Positions 1 through 6,108 of a stretch of DNA of 10,187 nucleotides are shown piece after piece (within the stretch, counting starts at the first letter, position 1; each line of letters opens with the position of its first letter). Source of the DNA: an uncultured archaeon (GTDB lineage Archaea; Thermoproteota; CALKCG01; B24); contig CALKCG010000129.1 in the NCBI GenBank assembly GCA_938082915.1, positions 1 to 10,187 on the forward strand, written 5' to 3'. The position numbers were made by a program, and so were the translations under genes. The notes below the pieces were generated by a model. The model was given only the letters and a program-made list of their open reading frames with translations, made no database searches and was not told where the DNA came from.

Positions 1-811
1 CTCCCTCGTATAAGACGAGCTGTTCAACGTCTAATCCATGGATCTTCGAAAACTCTTCAGCTTCAGACGCTACTGGAATATCCTCTACAACTATCCTTAC
101 ACCGTTGAGTTCAGCTAATTGATTTAAGCTTATGGCTAAACCGTCGCTTATATCCATAGAGGCTGTTACGACTCCAGAACCCGCTAAAGCCAAGCCTTCT
201 CTAAGCCTAGCCACAGGCTCATACAGCGATTCGATAGTCTTACTCCTTATATCCTCTGGAGCGTCAAACCCCTCCAAGAGTATTTTGAAGCCTACAGACG
301 TAAGACCTAGAGCCCCCGTCGTAGCGATTATATCCCCAGGTTTAGCACCTCTCCGAGAGAGTAGCTTACCGCGATGTGTTAAACCCACTATGAAGCCCGC
401 CAAGGTAACTTCACAGCTCTCACTTAAATCTCCACCGAGCAGATAGGTACCGTATTCCGCAACGGCATCTCCAAGACCTTTGACGAGCTCTCTAAATGAC
501 TCTAGAGGGAAAACCGACGGCAAACCTATACTGAATAAAACGCCTAGAGGACTAGCACCTTTAGAAGCTATATCTGAGATATTGGCTACTACGGCCTTCC
601 TACCGGCTGAATACCAGCTCATACCCGGTAGTAGGTCCGACTTTTCAACCCAAACGTCTGTATGCGCGACTAAGACTAGATCTTCGCCGATCTCCTTGGC
701 AACCGCATCGTCTAAACCTGCACCTAGAAGCTCCTCATGGTCTACTTTGACAAGTTCCCATATCTGCTTGATAAGTAGTCTTTCACCTAAATCGGAAACC
801 TTCAAAAACAC
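1..811 (-). CDS. thiL: Thiamine-monophosphate kinase ThiL (3' end cut by window edge)
   Basis: Phosphorylates thiamine monophosphate to thiamine diphosphate with ATP, the last step of cofactor synthesis in the cytoplasm. The 270 visible codons read as an archaeal-type ThiL of the AIRS/PurM-like kinase superfamily: N-terminal VSDLGERLLI (residues 5-14), the GLDDAV motif (32-37) that replaces bacterial GDDAA, HTDVWVE (50-56), GRKAVVANISDIASKGA (70-86), a LLGGD metal-binding motif, and MDISDGL from about residue 219. The last residues, LYEG, are the start of the conserved YEGGEDYEL segment, so roughly the C-terminal 40-60 residues lie outside the window. I chose the GTG at 811 because GGGAGG (817-822) lies 5 bases before it, an in-frame stop lies just upstream, and the protein then starts where the family does. 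It follows the nucleoside hydrolase gene after 16 bases and is probably co-transcribed with it. ThiL identity is secure. Confidence 0.93.
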   Translation of the reverse strand, partial: MFLKVSDLGERLLIKQIWELVKVDHEELLGAGLDDAVAKEIGEDLVLVAHTDVWVEKSDLLPGMSWYSAGRKAVVANISDIASKGASPLGVLFSIGLPSVFPLESFRELVKGLGDAVAEYGTYLLGGDLSESCEVTLAGFIVGLTHRGKLLSRRGAKPGDIIATTGALGLTSVGFKILLEGFDAPEDIRSKTIESLYEPVARLREGLALAGSGVVTASMDISDGLAISLNQLAELNGVRIVVEDIPVASEAEEFSKIHGLDVEQLVLYEG

Positions 812-816
812 GGCAG

Positions 817-822
817 CCTCCC
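817..822 (-). promoter_or_regulatory. Ribosome binding site of thiL
   Basis: Minus-strand GGGAGG, 5 bases before the GTG at 811, within the 16-base gap between the nucleoside hydrolase stop and thiL. It decides the GTG start and sets the local reference spacing used when judging the cdhD start. Confidence 0.7.
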
Positions 823-827
823 AGTGA

Positions 828-1712
828 CTACTCTAAGACACGCTTCATGTAGAAGTCTAGGAAGGCGTCGTTCTTCACGTCGACGCATACGTTTGCATTA
901 GGCGCTCCCTCTACTGGGACTGTAAACCCCCTAGTGTATTCTCCCCGGACTTCCACGGATATACGCATAGGCTTAACCGTGACAAAGTTCTCTGTAAAGC
1001 TCACGGCTACCGCTAGAGGGTCGTGGAGTATTGGATTTCTAGACTTAGCGCAGTGCATCCAAGCATCCATCATCTTAGATACAAACCGTACTTCTCGAAG
1101 CTTCGAAGACTTAAACGCTTCAATCTGTTTATCGTTCATTATACACTTCAGCGTCACGTCTAACCCGACCATTGTCAACGGAATGCCGGATTCAAACACT
1201 ATTCTAGCAGCTTCAGGATCTCTACGGATATTGTACTCAGCCACCTGCCTAGAGAAGCATCCACCCATCATAACAAGCCTAGCCTTATCGACTATCCAAG
1301 GGTTTGAGGCTAAGGCTAAAGCTATATTGGTTAAAGGACCAACGCTTACAATCACAGTCTCCCCCTTAGACTCTTCAATAAATGAGGCTATGAAGTCTGC
1401 TACGCTCATTCTATAATGACCCCGCCATCTATCTAAAAGTCTACTTTCCCAACCTTCAAGTGCAACAGCCTGATTGGGCTTGTCAGTCGGCCTACTCTCA
1501 AGTAGCGGCTTAGAAGAACCGGCCTTCACGGGAATATCTCTTACATTCATCTCCTCCATTATTCGAAGAGCCAACATAGCTCTTGTTTCCACATCTCCAC
1601 AGACTGTTAAGATGGCTTTAACGTTAAGCTCTGGAGATTTTAAGGCGAGTAGAAGCGCCAACGCATCGTCAATATCATCACCTATATCCGTGTCTAAAAC
1701 AATGTTGACCAT
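828..1712 (-). CDS. Inosine/uridine-preferring nucleoside hydrolase family protein
   Basis: Hydrolyses the N-glycosidic bond of ribonucleosides to free base and ribose; cytoplasmic, usually for nucleoside salvage or catabolism. The 294 residues are typical of the IU-nucleoside hydrolase fold. The N-terminal calcium-binding signature DTDIGDDIDDALAL (7-20) supplies the aspartate cluster. SVGPLTNIALAL (123-134), VMMGGCF (147-153), AEYNIRRDPEAARIV (158-172) and LHDPLAVA (229-236), with the catalytic-pocket His230-Asp231, complete the family pattern. Preference between purine and pyrimidine nucleosides cannot be read from the sequence. The ATG at 1712 lies just before the signature, as usual, with no strong ribosome binding site but a box A-like element about 32 bases upstream, suggesting a leaderless or short-leader transcript. 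thiL follows after 16 bases on the same strand. The secreted-protein gene lies upstream across a 162-base gap (1713-1874) in which I see nothing except this promoter. Confidence 0.92.
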   Translation of the reverse strand: MVNIVLDTDIGDDIDDALALLLALKSPELNVKAILTVCGDVETRAMLALRIMEEMNVRDIPVKAGSSKPLLESRPTDKPNQAVALEGWESRLLDRWRGHYRMSVADFIASFIEESKGETVIVSVGPLTNIALALASNPWIVDKARLVMMGGCFSRQVAEYNIRRDPEAARIVFESGIPLTMVGLDVTLKCIMNDKQIEAFKSSKLREVRFVSKMMDAWMHCAKSRNPILHDPLAVAVSFTENFVTVKPMRISVEVRGEYTRGFTVPVEGAPNANVCVDVKNDAFLDFYMKRVLE

Positions 1713-1738
1713 ATTATCTCAAACATGGAGGCAGGAGG

Positions 1739-1749
1739 ATATAATTTTT
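1739..1749 (-). promoter_or_regulatory. Box A (TATA)-like promoter of nucleoside hydrolase-thiL
   Basis: Minus-strand AAAAATTATAT, centred about 32 bases upstream of the ATG at 1712. Archaeal transcription usually starts about 25-27 bases after the box A centre, giving a leader of only a few bases. This fits the lack of a strong ribosome binding site. Inferred from base composition and spacing only. Confidence 0.45.
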
Positions 1750-1874
1750 ACCTATCTTAGACAGAGTAGTTTAAGTAAGTACCTTATCGGTTGTTGTAAA
1801 GGTTCAGTAGCTAAGGCCCTATCATTGACGGGGAAAGCGATGCGAAGATTTACAGAATTTAAGAGCATTGGCGA

Positions 1875-2513
1875 CTACCATACATAGCATCTTATTATTC
1901 CATTATATGTAATGATCTTAGTATTACCCTGATAACTCAGTATATAGATATAATAACATCTCGTCCAATCTGTGCCGAACACTGCTACTGCTGAGCCGCC
2001 AGTGTACCAACGTCCGTACCCCTCTCCGGTGTCGGCATTCACAATGCATATGCCAAGTACTTGATCGCCCGGAGTCCAAGTTACTTCAACCTCTATCTGT
2101 ATGCAGGAGCAGAATTTTCCATAACGATGCCCATACCCTGGGGGAAGGGAACCGCTTATAGGATATTCTATGATGATGAGCTTTGGCTCTACGACGGCAA
2201 AAGTTTCCGTAACCTCAGTATCTTTATAGTGGCAGATGGCTTTCATGACTTTAACTATCGGTTTTCCGCTTTCACTTAGCTCAAGATACTTCTCATATGG
2301 CATTATTAAGAAGTCTGGAGCCTGAGGCTCAACATGAATCCCTGGGTCTTGTATTAGACTGAGTTTGAGTATAGTTCCATCGCTACGAAGCCACTGTCCA
2401 TCGATGTACATAATGGCTTCTGGCTCGCTTTCCGTTGAAAAACCAATTGAAATTGTAAAAACTAGTACTGCTATTAGAACTGAAGACGGTGGAAAAATGA
2501 GGCGTTTCATCAT
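1875..2513 (-). CDS. Putative secreted protein with six cysteines, unknown function
   Basis: I do not recognise a named family. The 212-residue protein starts with two positive residues (MMKR) and a hydrophobic stretch (about residues 6-25) ending near FSTESE, a typical Sec signal peptide or N-terminal anchor, so the rest probably lies outside the membrane. The mature part is rich in beta-formers, aromatics and glycine. The C-terminal half (about 139-212, with VTWTPGD, VNADTGEGYGRWYTGGSA, YYIYILSYQG) looks like a small beta-sandwich domain of the kind seen in archaeal surface proteins; that comparison is from memory. Six cysteines (94, 135, 137, 156, 186, 209), all after the signal, could form up to three disulfides. 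Two adjacent ATGs (2513 and 2510) are possible starts. It is probably transcribed alone from the A/T-rich divergent region. No neighbour suggests its role. Confidence 0.72.
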   Translation of the reverse strand: MMKRLIFPPSSVLIAVLVFTISIGFSTESEPEAIMYIDGQWLRSDGTILKLSLIQDPGIHVEPQAPDFLIMPYEKYLELSESGKPIVKVMKAICHYKDTEVTETFAVVEPKLIIIEYPISGSLPPGYGHRYGKFCSCIQIEVEVTWTPGDQVLGICIVNADTGEGYGRWYTGGSAVAVFGTDWTRCYYIYILSYQGNTKIITYNGIIRCYVW

Positions 2514-2516
2514 AAA

Positions 2517-2542
2517 ATGATTTTTTTAAAAAAAAAAATCAT
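2517..2542. repeat. Perfect A/T inverted repeat before the secreted-protein gene
   Basis: Arms ATGATTTTTTT (2517-2527) and AAAAAAATCAT (2532-2542) are exact reverse complements around an AAAA spacer. It begins 4 bases upstream of the ATG at 2513, so it covers the expected core-promoter or transcription-start region and could be a TATA-like element, an operator or a poly-A tract of low complexity. The exact inclusion of ATGA/TCAT beyond the A/T runs makes it a little more than a simple homopolymer effect. Confidence 0.5.
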
Positions 2543-2546
2543 ACAT

Positions 2547-2590
2547 AAGTTTTACTATAGAAAACTTTTTGACACTTTTGCGAAGTCAAA
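2547..2590. promoter_or_regulatory. Two further inverted repeats in the divergent intergenic region
   Basis: AAGTTTT (2547-2553) and AAAACTT (2561-2567) are exact reverse complements around the 7-base spacer ACTATAG. Immediately next, TTTGAC (2568-2573) and GTCAAA (2585-2590) form a second symmetric pair. Together with the A/T repeat at 2517-2542, three dyads are packed into about 75 bases just upstream of the secreted-protein gene, a layout consistent with regulator binding. No known operator is recognised. Confidence 0.3.
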
Positions 2591-2806
2591 CTTAAGAATA
2601 GTTAAAGGGTTAGGTCTGTGGACGGTTTATCAAGGATCGATCGACCTATTTGCTTTTCTAAATACTTACGGGACGTTAAAGATGGTTCAATTTTAGCCAG
2701 TTTCAGTGGACTATATACTGGATGATACTGAAGGGGGTGGAGAGGCATTTACGAATTATTGGCTTTTAATGAAGTGGCACTATTTTAGAATATCGAAGTG
2801 GTCAGC
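2591..2806. other. Remainder of divergent intergenic region, no gene seen
   Basis: The gap between the divergent secreted-protein gene and the FGGY kinase gene runs from 2514 to 2843 (330 bases). Apart from the inverted repeats at its left end and the kinase promoter at its right end, I found no open frame of useful length, no tRNA cloverleaf and no clear repeat. Confidence 0.5.
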
Positions 2807-2807
2807 A

Positions 2808-2821
2808 AAAATAAATAATTT
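2808..2821 (+). promoter_or_regulatory. Box A-like promoter of the FGGY kinase gene
   Basis: AAATAAATAATTTA is centred about 29 bases upstream of the ATG at 2844. No Shine-Dalgarno sequence lies in the intervening bases, so a leaderless transcript starting at or next to the ATG is the simplest reading. Based on composition and spacing only. Confidence 0.5.
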
Positions 2822-2843
2822 AGAATAGTTTAAAGTATTACCG

Positions 2844-4406
2844 ATGTATTTAGTAGGATTGGATGTCGGTACAACTGGATGTAAAGCCGTGTTGTTCAAT
2901 GAAGATGGCCGTCTAATCGCTCAATCATATAGGGAGTACCCTCTTTATCATCCAAAGCCAAGTTGGTCTGAAGAAGAGCCTAGAGAAGTGTGGCACAGTA
3001 TAATAGAAACGATAAAAGAGGTAGTAGCTAGAGCGGGAATTCAAGCAGAGGAAGTGGAGGCTTTGAGTGTTTCAGCTCAAGGAGAAGCTTTCACGCCTTT
3101 GGACAGGGAGCTCAACCCATTATACCGTTGCATAACTACGTGGGATGATAGAGCTGTTAAACAACACGATGAATTTCTTAATCTCATAGAGAGAGAAGAG
3201 CTTTTTAAGATAACGGGACATCCCTCCTCACCAGTCTACACGCTGTTTAAACTCATGTGGTTTAAAAACGATAAGCCAGACGTTTACGAGAAGACTTGGA
3301 AGTTCCTCCTATGGGAGGATTACGTCAATATGGTCCTTTGTGGAGTCCCAGCTATAGATTATTCGCTGGCTTGTAGAACGATGCTTTTCGACGTCAGACG
3401 ATTTAAATGGAACTACGAAATACTTGAACTCTCAGGTTTAGATGTGGATAAGCTTCCAGAGCCATATCCATCTGGTAAAGTCGTAGGAGAAGTATCTCGA
3501 AAAGCTTCAGAAGAGACGGGGCTCGCCAAAGGTACGCTCGTCGTTACCGGTGGACATGATCAAGCATGTGGAACATTGGGTGTAGGCGCCGTAAACCCCG
3601 GAGCCACGTACGTGGCGACTGGTACCGTTGAAAGCATAGCAGCACCCTTGTATGAGCCTCTTCTTCGTGAAGAAATGATACCGATGGGTTTTGCAAGCTA
3701 CTGTCACGTGGCTCCAAACCGCTATTTAATCCTCGGAGCGAATCCGACGGCTGGAGTACTTTTGAGATGGTTTAGAGATAAATTTGGAGAAAAATACATC
3801 GAAGAAGCTTCGAAGAGAAAGGTTAGTGCCTACGACCTCATGATGGAAGATGCCTCTAGAGTCCAGGCGGGATCCCAGGGACTTCTAATAGCTCCATATT
3901 TCATGGGTGCTGGAACACCGAACTGGGACACCTATGCTAGAGGGTTAATCATAGGCTTAACAGTGGCGCATGGCAAGTCTGAGCTCATAAGGGCTATTGT
4001 CGAGGGCATAACGTATGAGCTTAGACTCAACATTGAGACGTTAGAGGAGCTCGGCGTTAAAATTGAAGAAATCAGAACGGTTGGAGGCGGTGCGAGATCG
4101 AGCTTTTGGCTTCAACTTAAAGCAGATATAACAGGTAAGCGCGTCATAGTACCAGAAGTGACCGAAGCTTCATCAGCGGGAGCCAGTATGTTAGCTGGGC
4201 TGGGAATCGGATTATACAAAGATGTTGACGACGCCATATCTAAGTTTTACAGGGAAGCTAAAACTTATCAACCGAATTTAAACGTCAAAAAGATCTACGA
4301 TAAATTCTACAGCGCGTACATCAAACTGTATCCCAAGGTTAAGAGCACTTACAGGGAAATTTTTCAAATGTTAGAAGAGCTTAGTACATCAACGATTTCT
4401 GAGTAA
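2844..4406 (+). CDS. FGGY-family carbohydrate kinase (xylulokinase-like, substrate unknown)
   Basis: ATP-dependent cytoplasmic kinase of a sugar or sugar alcohol. The 520-residue length and both actin-fold halves fit the FGGY family: the N-terminal phosphate-1 loop LDVGTTGCKAVLF (6-18), substrate-side segment SVSAQGEAFTPLD (75-87), TTWDDRA (98-104), then GGHDQACGTLG (236-246) with Asp239 as the expected catalytic base, and the C-terminal ATP-binding region VGGGARSSFWLQLKADITG (413-431) followed by EASSAGASMLAGLG (441-454). Xylulokinases usually have SGQMHG where this protein has SAQGEA, so the label xylulokinase would be too specific; pentulose, hexulose or polyol kinase are all possible. The ATG at 2844 starts directly at the phosphate-binding strand and has a box A about 29 bases before it. 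It stands alone, 340 bases from the next gene. Ribose released by the nearby nucleoside hydrolase is a conceivable upstream source of substrate, but that is speculation. Confidence 0.9.
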   Translation: MYLVGLDVGTTGCKAVLFNEDGRLIAQSYREYPLYHPKPSWSEEEPREVWHSIIETIKEVVARAGIQAEEVEALSVSAQGEAFTPLDRELNPLYRCITTWDDRAVKQHDEFLNLIEREELFKITGHPSSPVYTLFKLMWFKNDKPDVYEKTWKFLLWEDYVNMVLCGVPAIDYSLACRTMLFDVRRFKWNYEILELSGLDVDKLPEPYPSGKVVGEVSRKASEETGLAKGTLVVTGGHDQACGTLGVGAVNPGATYVATGTVESIAAPLYEPLLREEMIPMGFASYCHVAPNRYLILGANPTAGVLLRWFRDKFGEKYIEEASKRKVSAYDLMMEDASRVQAGSQGLLIAPYFMGAGTPNWDTYARGLIIGLTVAHGKSELIRAIVEGITYELRLNIETLEELGVKIEEIRTVGGGARSSFWLQLKADITGKRVIVPEVTEASSAGASMLAGLGIGLYKDVDDAISKFYREAKTYQPNLNVKKIYDKFYSAYIKLYPKVKSTYREIFQMLEELSTSTISE

Positions 4407-4648
4407 GTAGATGTCTACGTCAGATAAATAAAATAGTTGTGTGAGCCGACGGTCTTAACTCCGCCGTCTAGCGGATCGGGTGCAGACTATTAGATGGTGT
4501 AAGATATCCGTTGCCCTAAATACCCTCGATGAATTAATTAAAGGGAGGGCGAAAATCTACGGGCTCAACAACGTAAAGAAAAGTAGATAGAATTGAGAGA
4601 GCCTGTTAACTTCACATAAAACCCGACGCCCTAACGACTAAGAATTCT

Positions 4649-4662
4649 TTCATAGCTATGAA
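4649..4662. promoter_or_regulatory. Perfect 14-base palindrome, possible operator
   Basis: TTCATAGCTATGAA is fully self-complementary. It lies about 50 bases upstream of the box A of the UPF0282 gene and 85 bases before its ATG, where an archaeal dimeric regulator could bind. No regulator is encoded nearby and no second copy was found by eye, so the role is inferred from symmetry alone. Confidence 0.35.
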
Positions 4663-4713
4663 TTATTTGATGGTGGTTATGAGGTTGATTTAACATATAC
4701 GGGTCAGTCTACG

Positions 4714-4721
4714 TTTATATC
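4714..4721 (+). promoter_or_regulatory. Box A-like promoter of the UPF0282 gene
   Basis: TTTATATC is centred about 30 bases before the ATG at 4747, with no ribosome binding site between. This fits a leaderless transcript that may continue into the polyferredoxin and oxidoreductase genes. Confidence 0.55.
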
Positions 4722-4746
4722 GTTGTGTGAAGATTAATCTAACGTT

Positions 4747-5649
4747 ATGAGGATTGTACCTTTGAGCTCAGATTCTATGGGCGTTAGAAGCATGGCTACT
4801 TTTGTTGAGACTAGGGATTTGAGGGTTTTAATAGACCCAGGTGTCGCCCTCGGACCTTACAGGTACGGCTTACCACCTCATCCTTTAGAGTGGAAGAAAT
4901 TGGAGAAGGATTGGAAAGTCATCGTTAGCTACGCTTCTAAAGCGGATACTATAGTCATTACGCATTATCATTACGATCACCATAATCCCTGGGAAAACCT
5001 TGAAATCTATGAGGGGAAACTTCTCATTTTGAAAAACCCTAAAGATAATATAAATTATAGCCAGAGGGAGAGGGCGCATTTCTTCCTAAAGCAGATTGAA
5101 GGATTGCCGAGAAGAGTGGAGATTGCTGAAGGATTTAAATTGAATGTCGGGGAAACTACGCTTGAAATTTCCAAACCCGTGTTTCACGGTACGAATTCTA
5201 AACTCGGATACGTGGTTGAGGTTTATATACGTGAAGGTGATGAAAGCTTCCTATACTCCAGCGATGTTGAAGGGCCTAGTTTAAACGAGCAGGTAGCGTT
5301 CATACTTGAAAATAGACCTAAAGTTGTCATGATCGACGGTCCTATGACGTATATGCTAGGTTATAGATATTCCGTGAATAGCTTGAAATCATCCATAGCA
5401 AATCTTCGAAGAATTTTAGAGTCCGGCGTGGAGCAGATGATCCTAGACCATCATCTTCTGAGGGATCTAGCATGGAGAGAAAGAATATCTGAACTCTTAG
5501 TTGAAGCGGAAAAAAGAGGTGTGAAGATTTTAACGTCGGCGGAGTATGCTGGTAAAGAGTTGAATATGCTTGAGGCTAGGAGAAAGGAGCTCTATGAACG
5601 CAATCCAGTAGACCGTTCCGAGTTAAAGAAGTGGGCGACTGAAGAATAG
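4747..5649 (+). CDS. UPF0282 (COG2248) metallo-beta-lactamase-fold hydrolase
   Basis: A 300-residue member of the mainly archaeal UPF0282 family, a branch of the metallo-beta-lactamase superfamily whose substrate is not known to me. The dinuclear metal site is visible: HYHYDHH (73-79) carries the HxHxDH motif, His147 lies in KPVFHGTNSKLGY, Asp173 in YSSDVEGP, and DHHLLRD (234-240) carries a late histidine pair. N-terminal MRIVPLSSDSMGVRSMATFVET and IDPGVALGP (29-37) are typical of the family. It has no signal peptide, so it is probably cytoplasmic. The ATG at 4747 is supported by a box A about 30 bases before it. The polyferredoxin gene starts 50 bases after its stop on the same strand, so the three genes 4747-7863 may form one transcription unit, although a weaker box A candidate lies in that gap. 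Family assignment is secure; biochemical function is open. Confidence 0.9.
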   Translation: MRIVPLSSDSMGVRSMATFVETRDLRVLIDPGVALGPYRYGLPPHPLEWKKLEKDWKVIVSYASKADTIVITHYHYDHHNPWENLEIYEGKLLILKNPKDNINYSQRERAHFFLKQIEGLPRRVEIAEGFKLNVGETTLEISKPVFHGTNSKLGYVVEVYIREGDESFLYSSDVEGPSLNEQVAFILENRPKVVMIDGPMTYMLGYRYSVNSLKSSIANLRRILESGVEQMILDHHLLRDLAWRERISELLVEAEKRGVKILTSAEYAGKELNMLEARRKELYERNPVDRSELKKWATEE

Positions 5650-5654
5650 GGTAA

Positions 5655-5665
5655 ACATATTAATA
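5655..5665 (+). promoter_or_regulatory. Possible internal box A before the polyferredoxin gene
   Basis: ACATATTAATA lies about 40 bases before the ATG at 5700. Initiation about 26 bases downstream would leave a short leader containing GGGAAG (5688-5693), a plausible ribosome binding site 6 bases from the ATG. The oxidoreductase pair could therefore be transcribed independently of the UPF0282 gene. Weak evidence. Confidence 0.3.
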
Positions 5666-5699
5666 GTGCTCTATGTTTTAGCTATATGGGAAGTAGCAT

Positions 5700-6107
5700 A
5701 TGCCTATAAAACTCGTGGTGAAAAACCCGGACAGATGTATAGGTTGTGACACATGTGTATTTATATGTTCAAGGGAGTTGGCTGGCGTCCTATCGGTTAA
5801 ACACTCAGCTATAAGGATTTCAAGGGTCGGCGTAGGTTTTAAAATTACGGTATGTTCTGGATGCGATGAACCGGACTGTGCTTCAGCGTGTCCATATGAG
5901 GCTTTAAGGCTGAGGAGCGGTGGAGGAGTTGAACTCGTGGGTCCAGATAAGTGTGAGAAGTGTGAAAGTAGACCATGTTTAGATGCATGTGCATTGGGGG
6001 CTTTACAGTGGGATGATGAGCGTAAAAGACCGGTGATATGCATAGAGTGTGGAGTATGTGCAAAATTCTGCCATCATAACGTTCTATACTATGGTGAGGT
6101 TGTTTAA
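5700..6107 (+). CDS. Polyferredoxin with four [4Fe-4S] sites, electron-transfer subunit of the oxidoreductase
   Basis: A 135-residue iron-sulfur protein of the HycB/DmsB-like type that carries electrons to or from the adjacent aldehyde oxidoreductase. All 16 expected cysteines are present in four groups: CIGCDTCVFIC (13-23), CSGCDEPDCASACP starting near residue 52, CEKCESRPCLDAC near 82, and CIECGVCAKFC near 115. The first and last groups have the CxxCxxCxxxC spacing seen in polyferredoxins coupled to aldehyde ferredoxin oxidoreductases, the middle two CxxCxxxxCxxxC. No Tat or Sec signal is present, so it should work in the cytoplasm. GGGAAG lies 6 bases before the ATG. The stop TAA ends one base before the ATG of the next gene, indicating translational coupling. 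Assignment as a 4x[4Fe-4S] ferredoxin is secure; its partner is inferred from position. Confidence 0.9.
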   Translation: MPIKLVVKNPDRCIGCDTCVFICSRELAGVLSVKHSAIRISRVGVGFKITVCSGCDEPDCASACPYEALRLRSGGGVELVGPDKCEKCESRPCLDACALGALQWDDERKRPVICIECGVCAKFCHHNVLYYGEVV

Positions 6108-6108
6108 A

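Larger units (their letters stand above)
4407..4746. other. 340-base intergenic region between kinase and UPF0282 gene
   Basis: No open frame longer than about a dozen codons was found on the plus strand, and no tRNA or CRISPR structure. It holds a GC-rich hairpin candidate (GACGG 4448-4452 with CCGTC 4464-4468), a perfect 14-base palindrome at 4649-4662 and the box A of the UPF0282 gene at 4714-4721. No clear T-rich archaeal terminator follows the kinase stop; a short dyad GTAGA/TCTAC (4407-4418) abuts it but its 2-base spacer is too short for a normal hairpin at full pairing. Confidence 0.5.

Noticed and set aside
132..827. Plus-strand open frames over 132-827
   Set aside because: They are opposite-strand shadows of thiL, which has clear family motifs throughout.
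1713..1874. Hidden gene or RNA between the secreted-protein gene and the nucleoside hydrolase
   Set aside because: No coding frame with recognisable features and no RNA structure seen; only the box A near 1744 is supported.
4440..4500. tRNA gene in the kinase-UPF0282 gap
   Set aside because: The hairpin loop is 11 bases, not 7, and no T-arm or acceptor stem could be matched.
4658..4693. Tiny 11-codon frame (MNYLMVVMRLI) before the UPF0282 gene
   Set aside because: Too short, no ribosome binding site, and it begins inside the palindrome at 4649-4662; could be chance.
5678..6063. Minus-strand frames opposite the polyferredoxin gene
   Set aside because: The plus strand encodes a complete 16-cysteine ferredoxin; the minus-strand frames show no family features.
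6049..6108. A 20-residue N-terminal extension of the oxidoreductase from the ATG at 6049
   Set aside because: It lies inside the polyferredoxin gene, its sequence is not family-like, and a ribosome binding site precedes the ATG at 6109, where the family's N-terminus normally begins.
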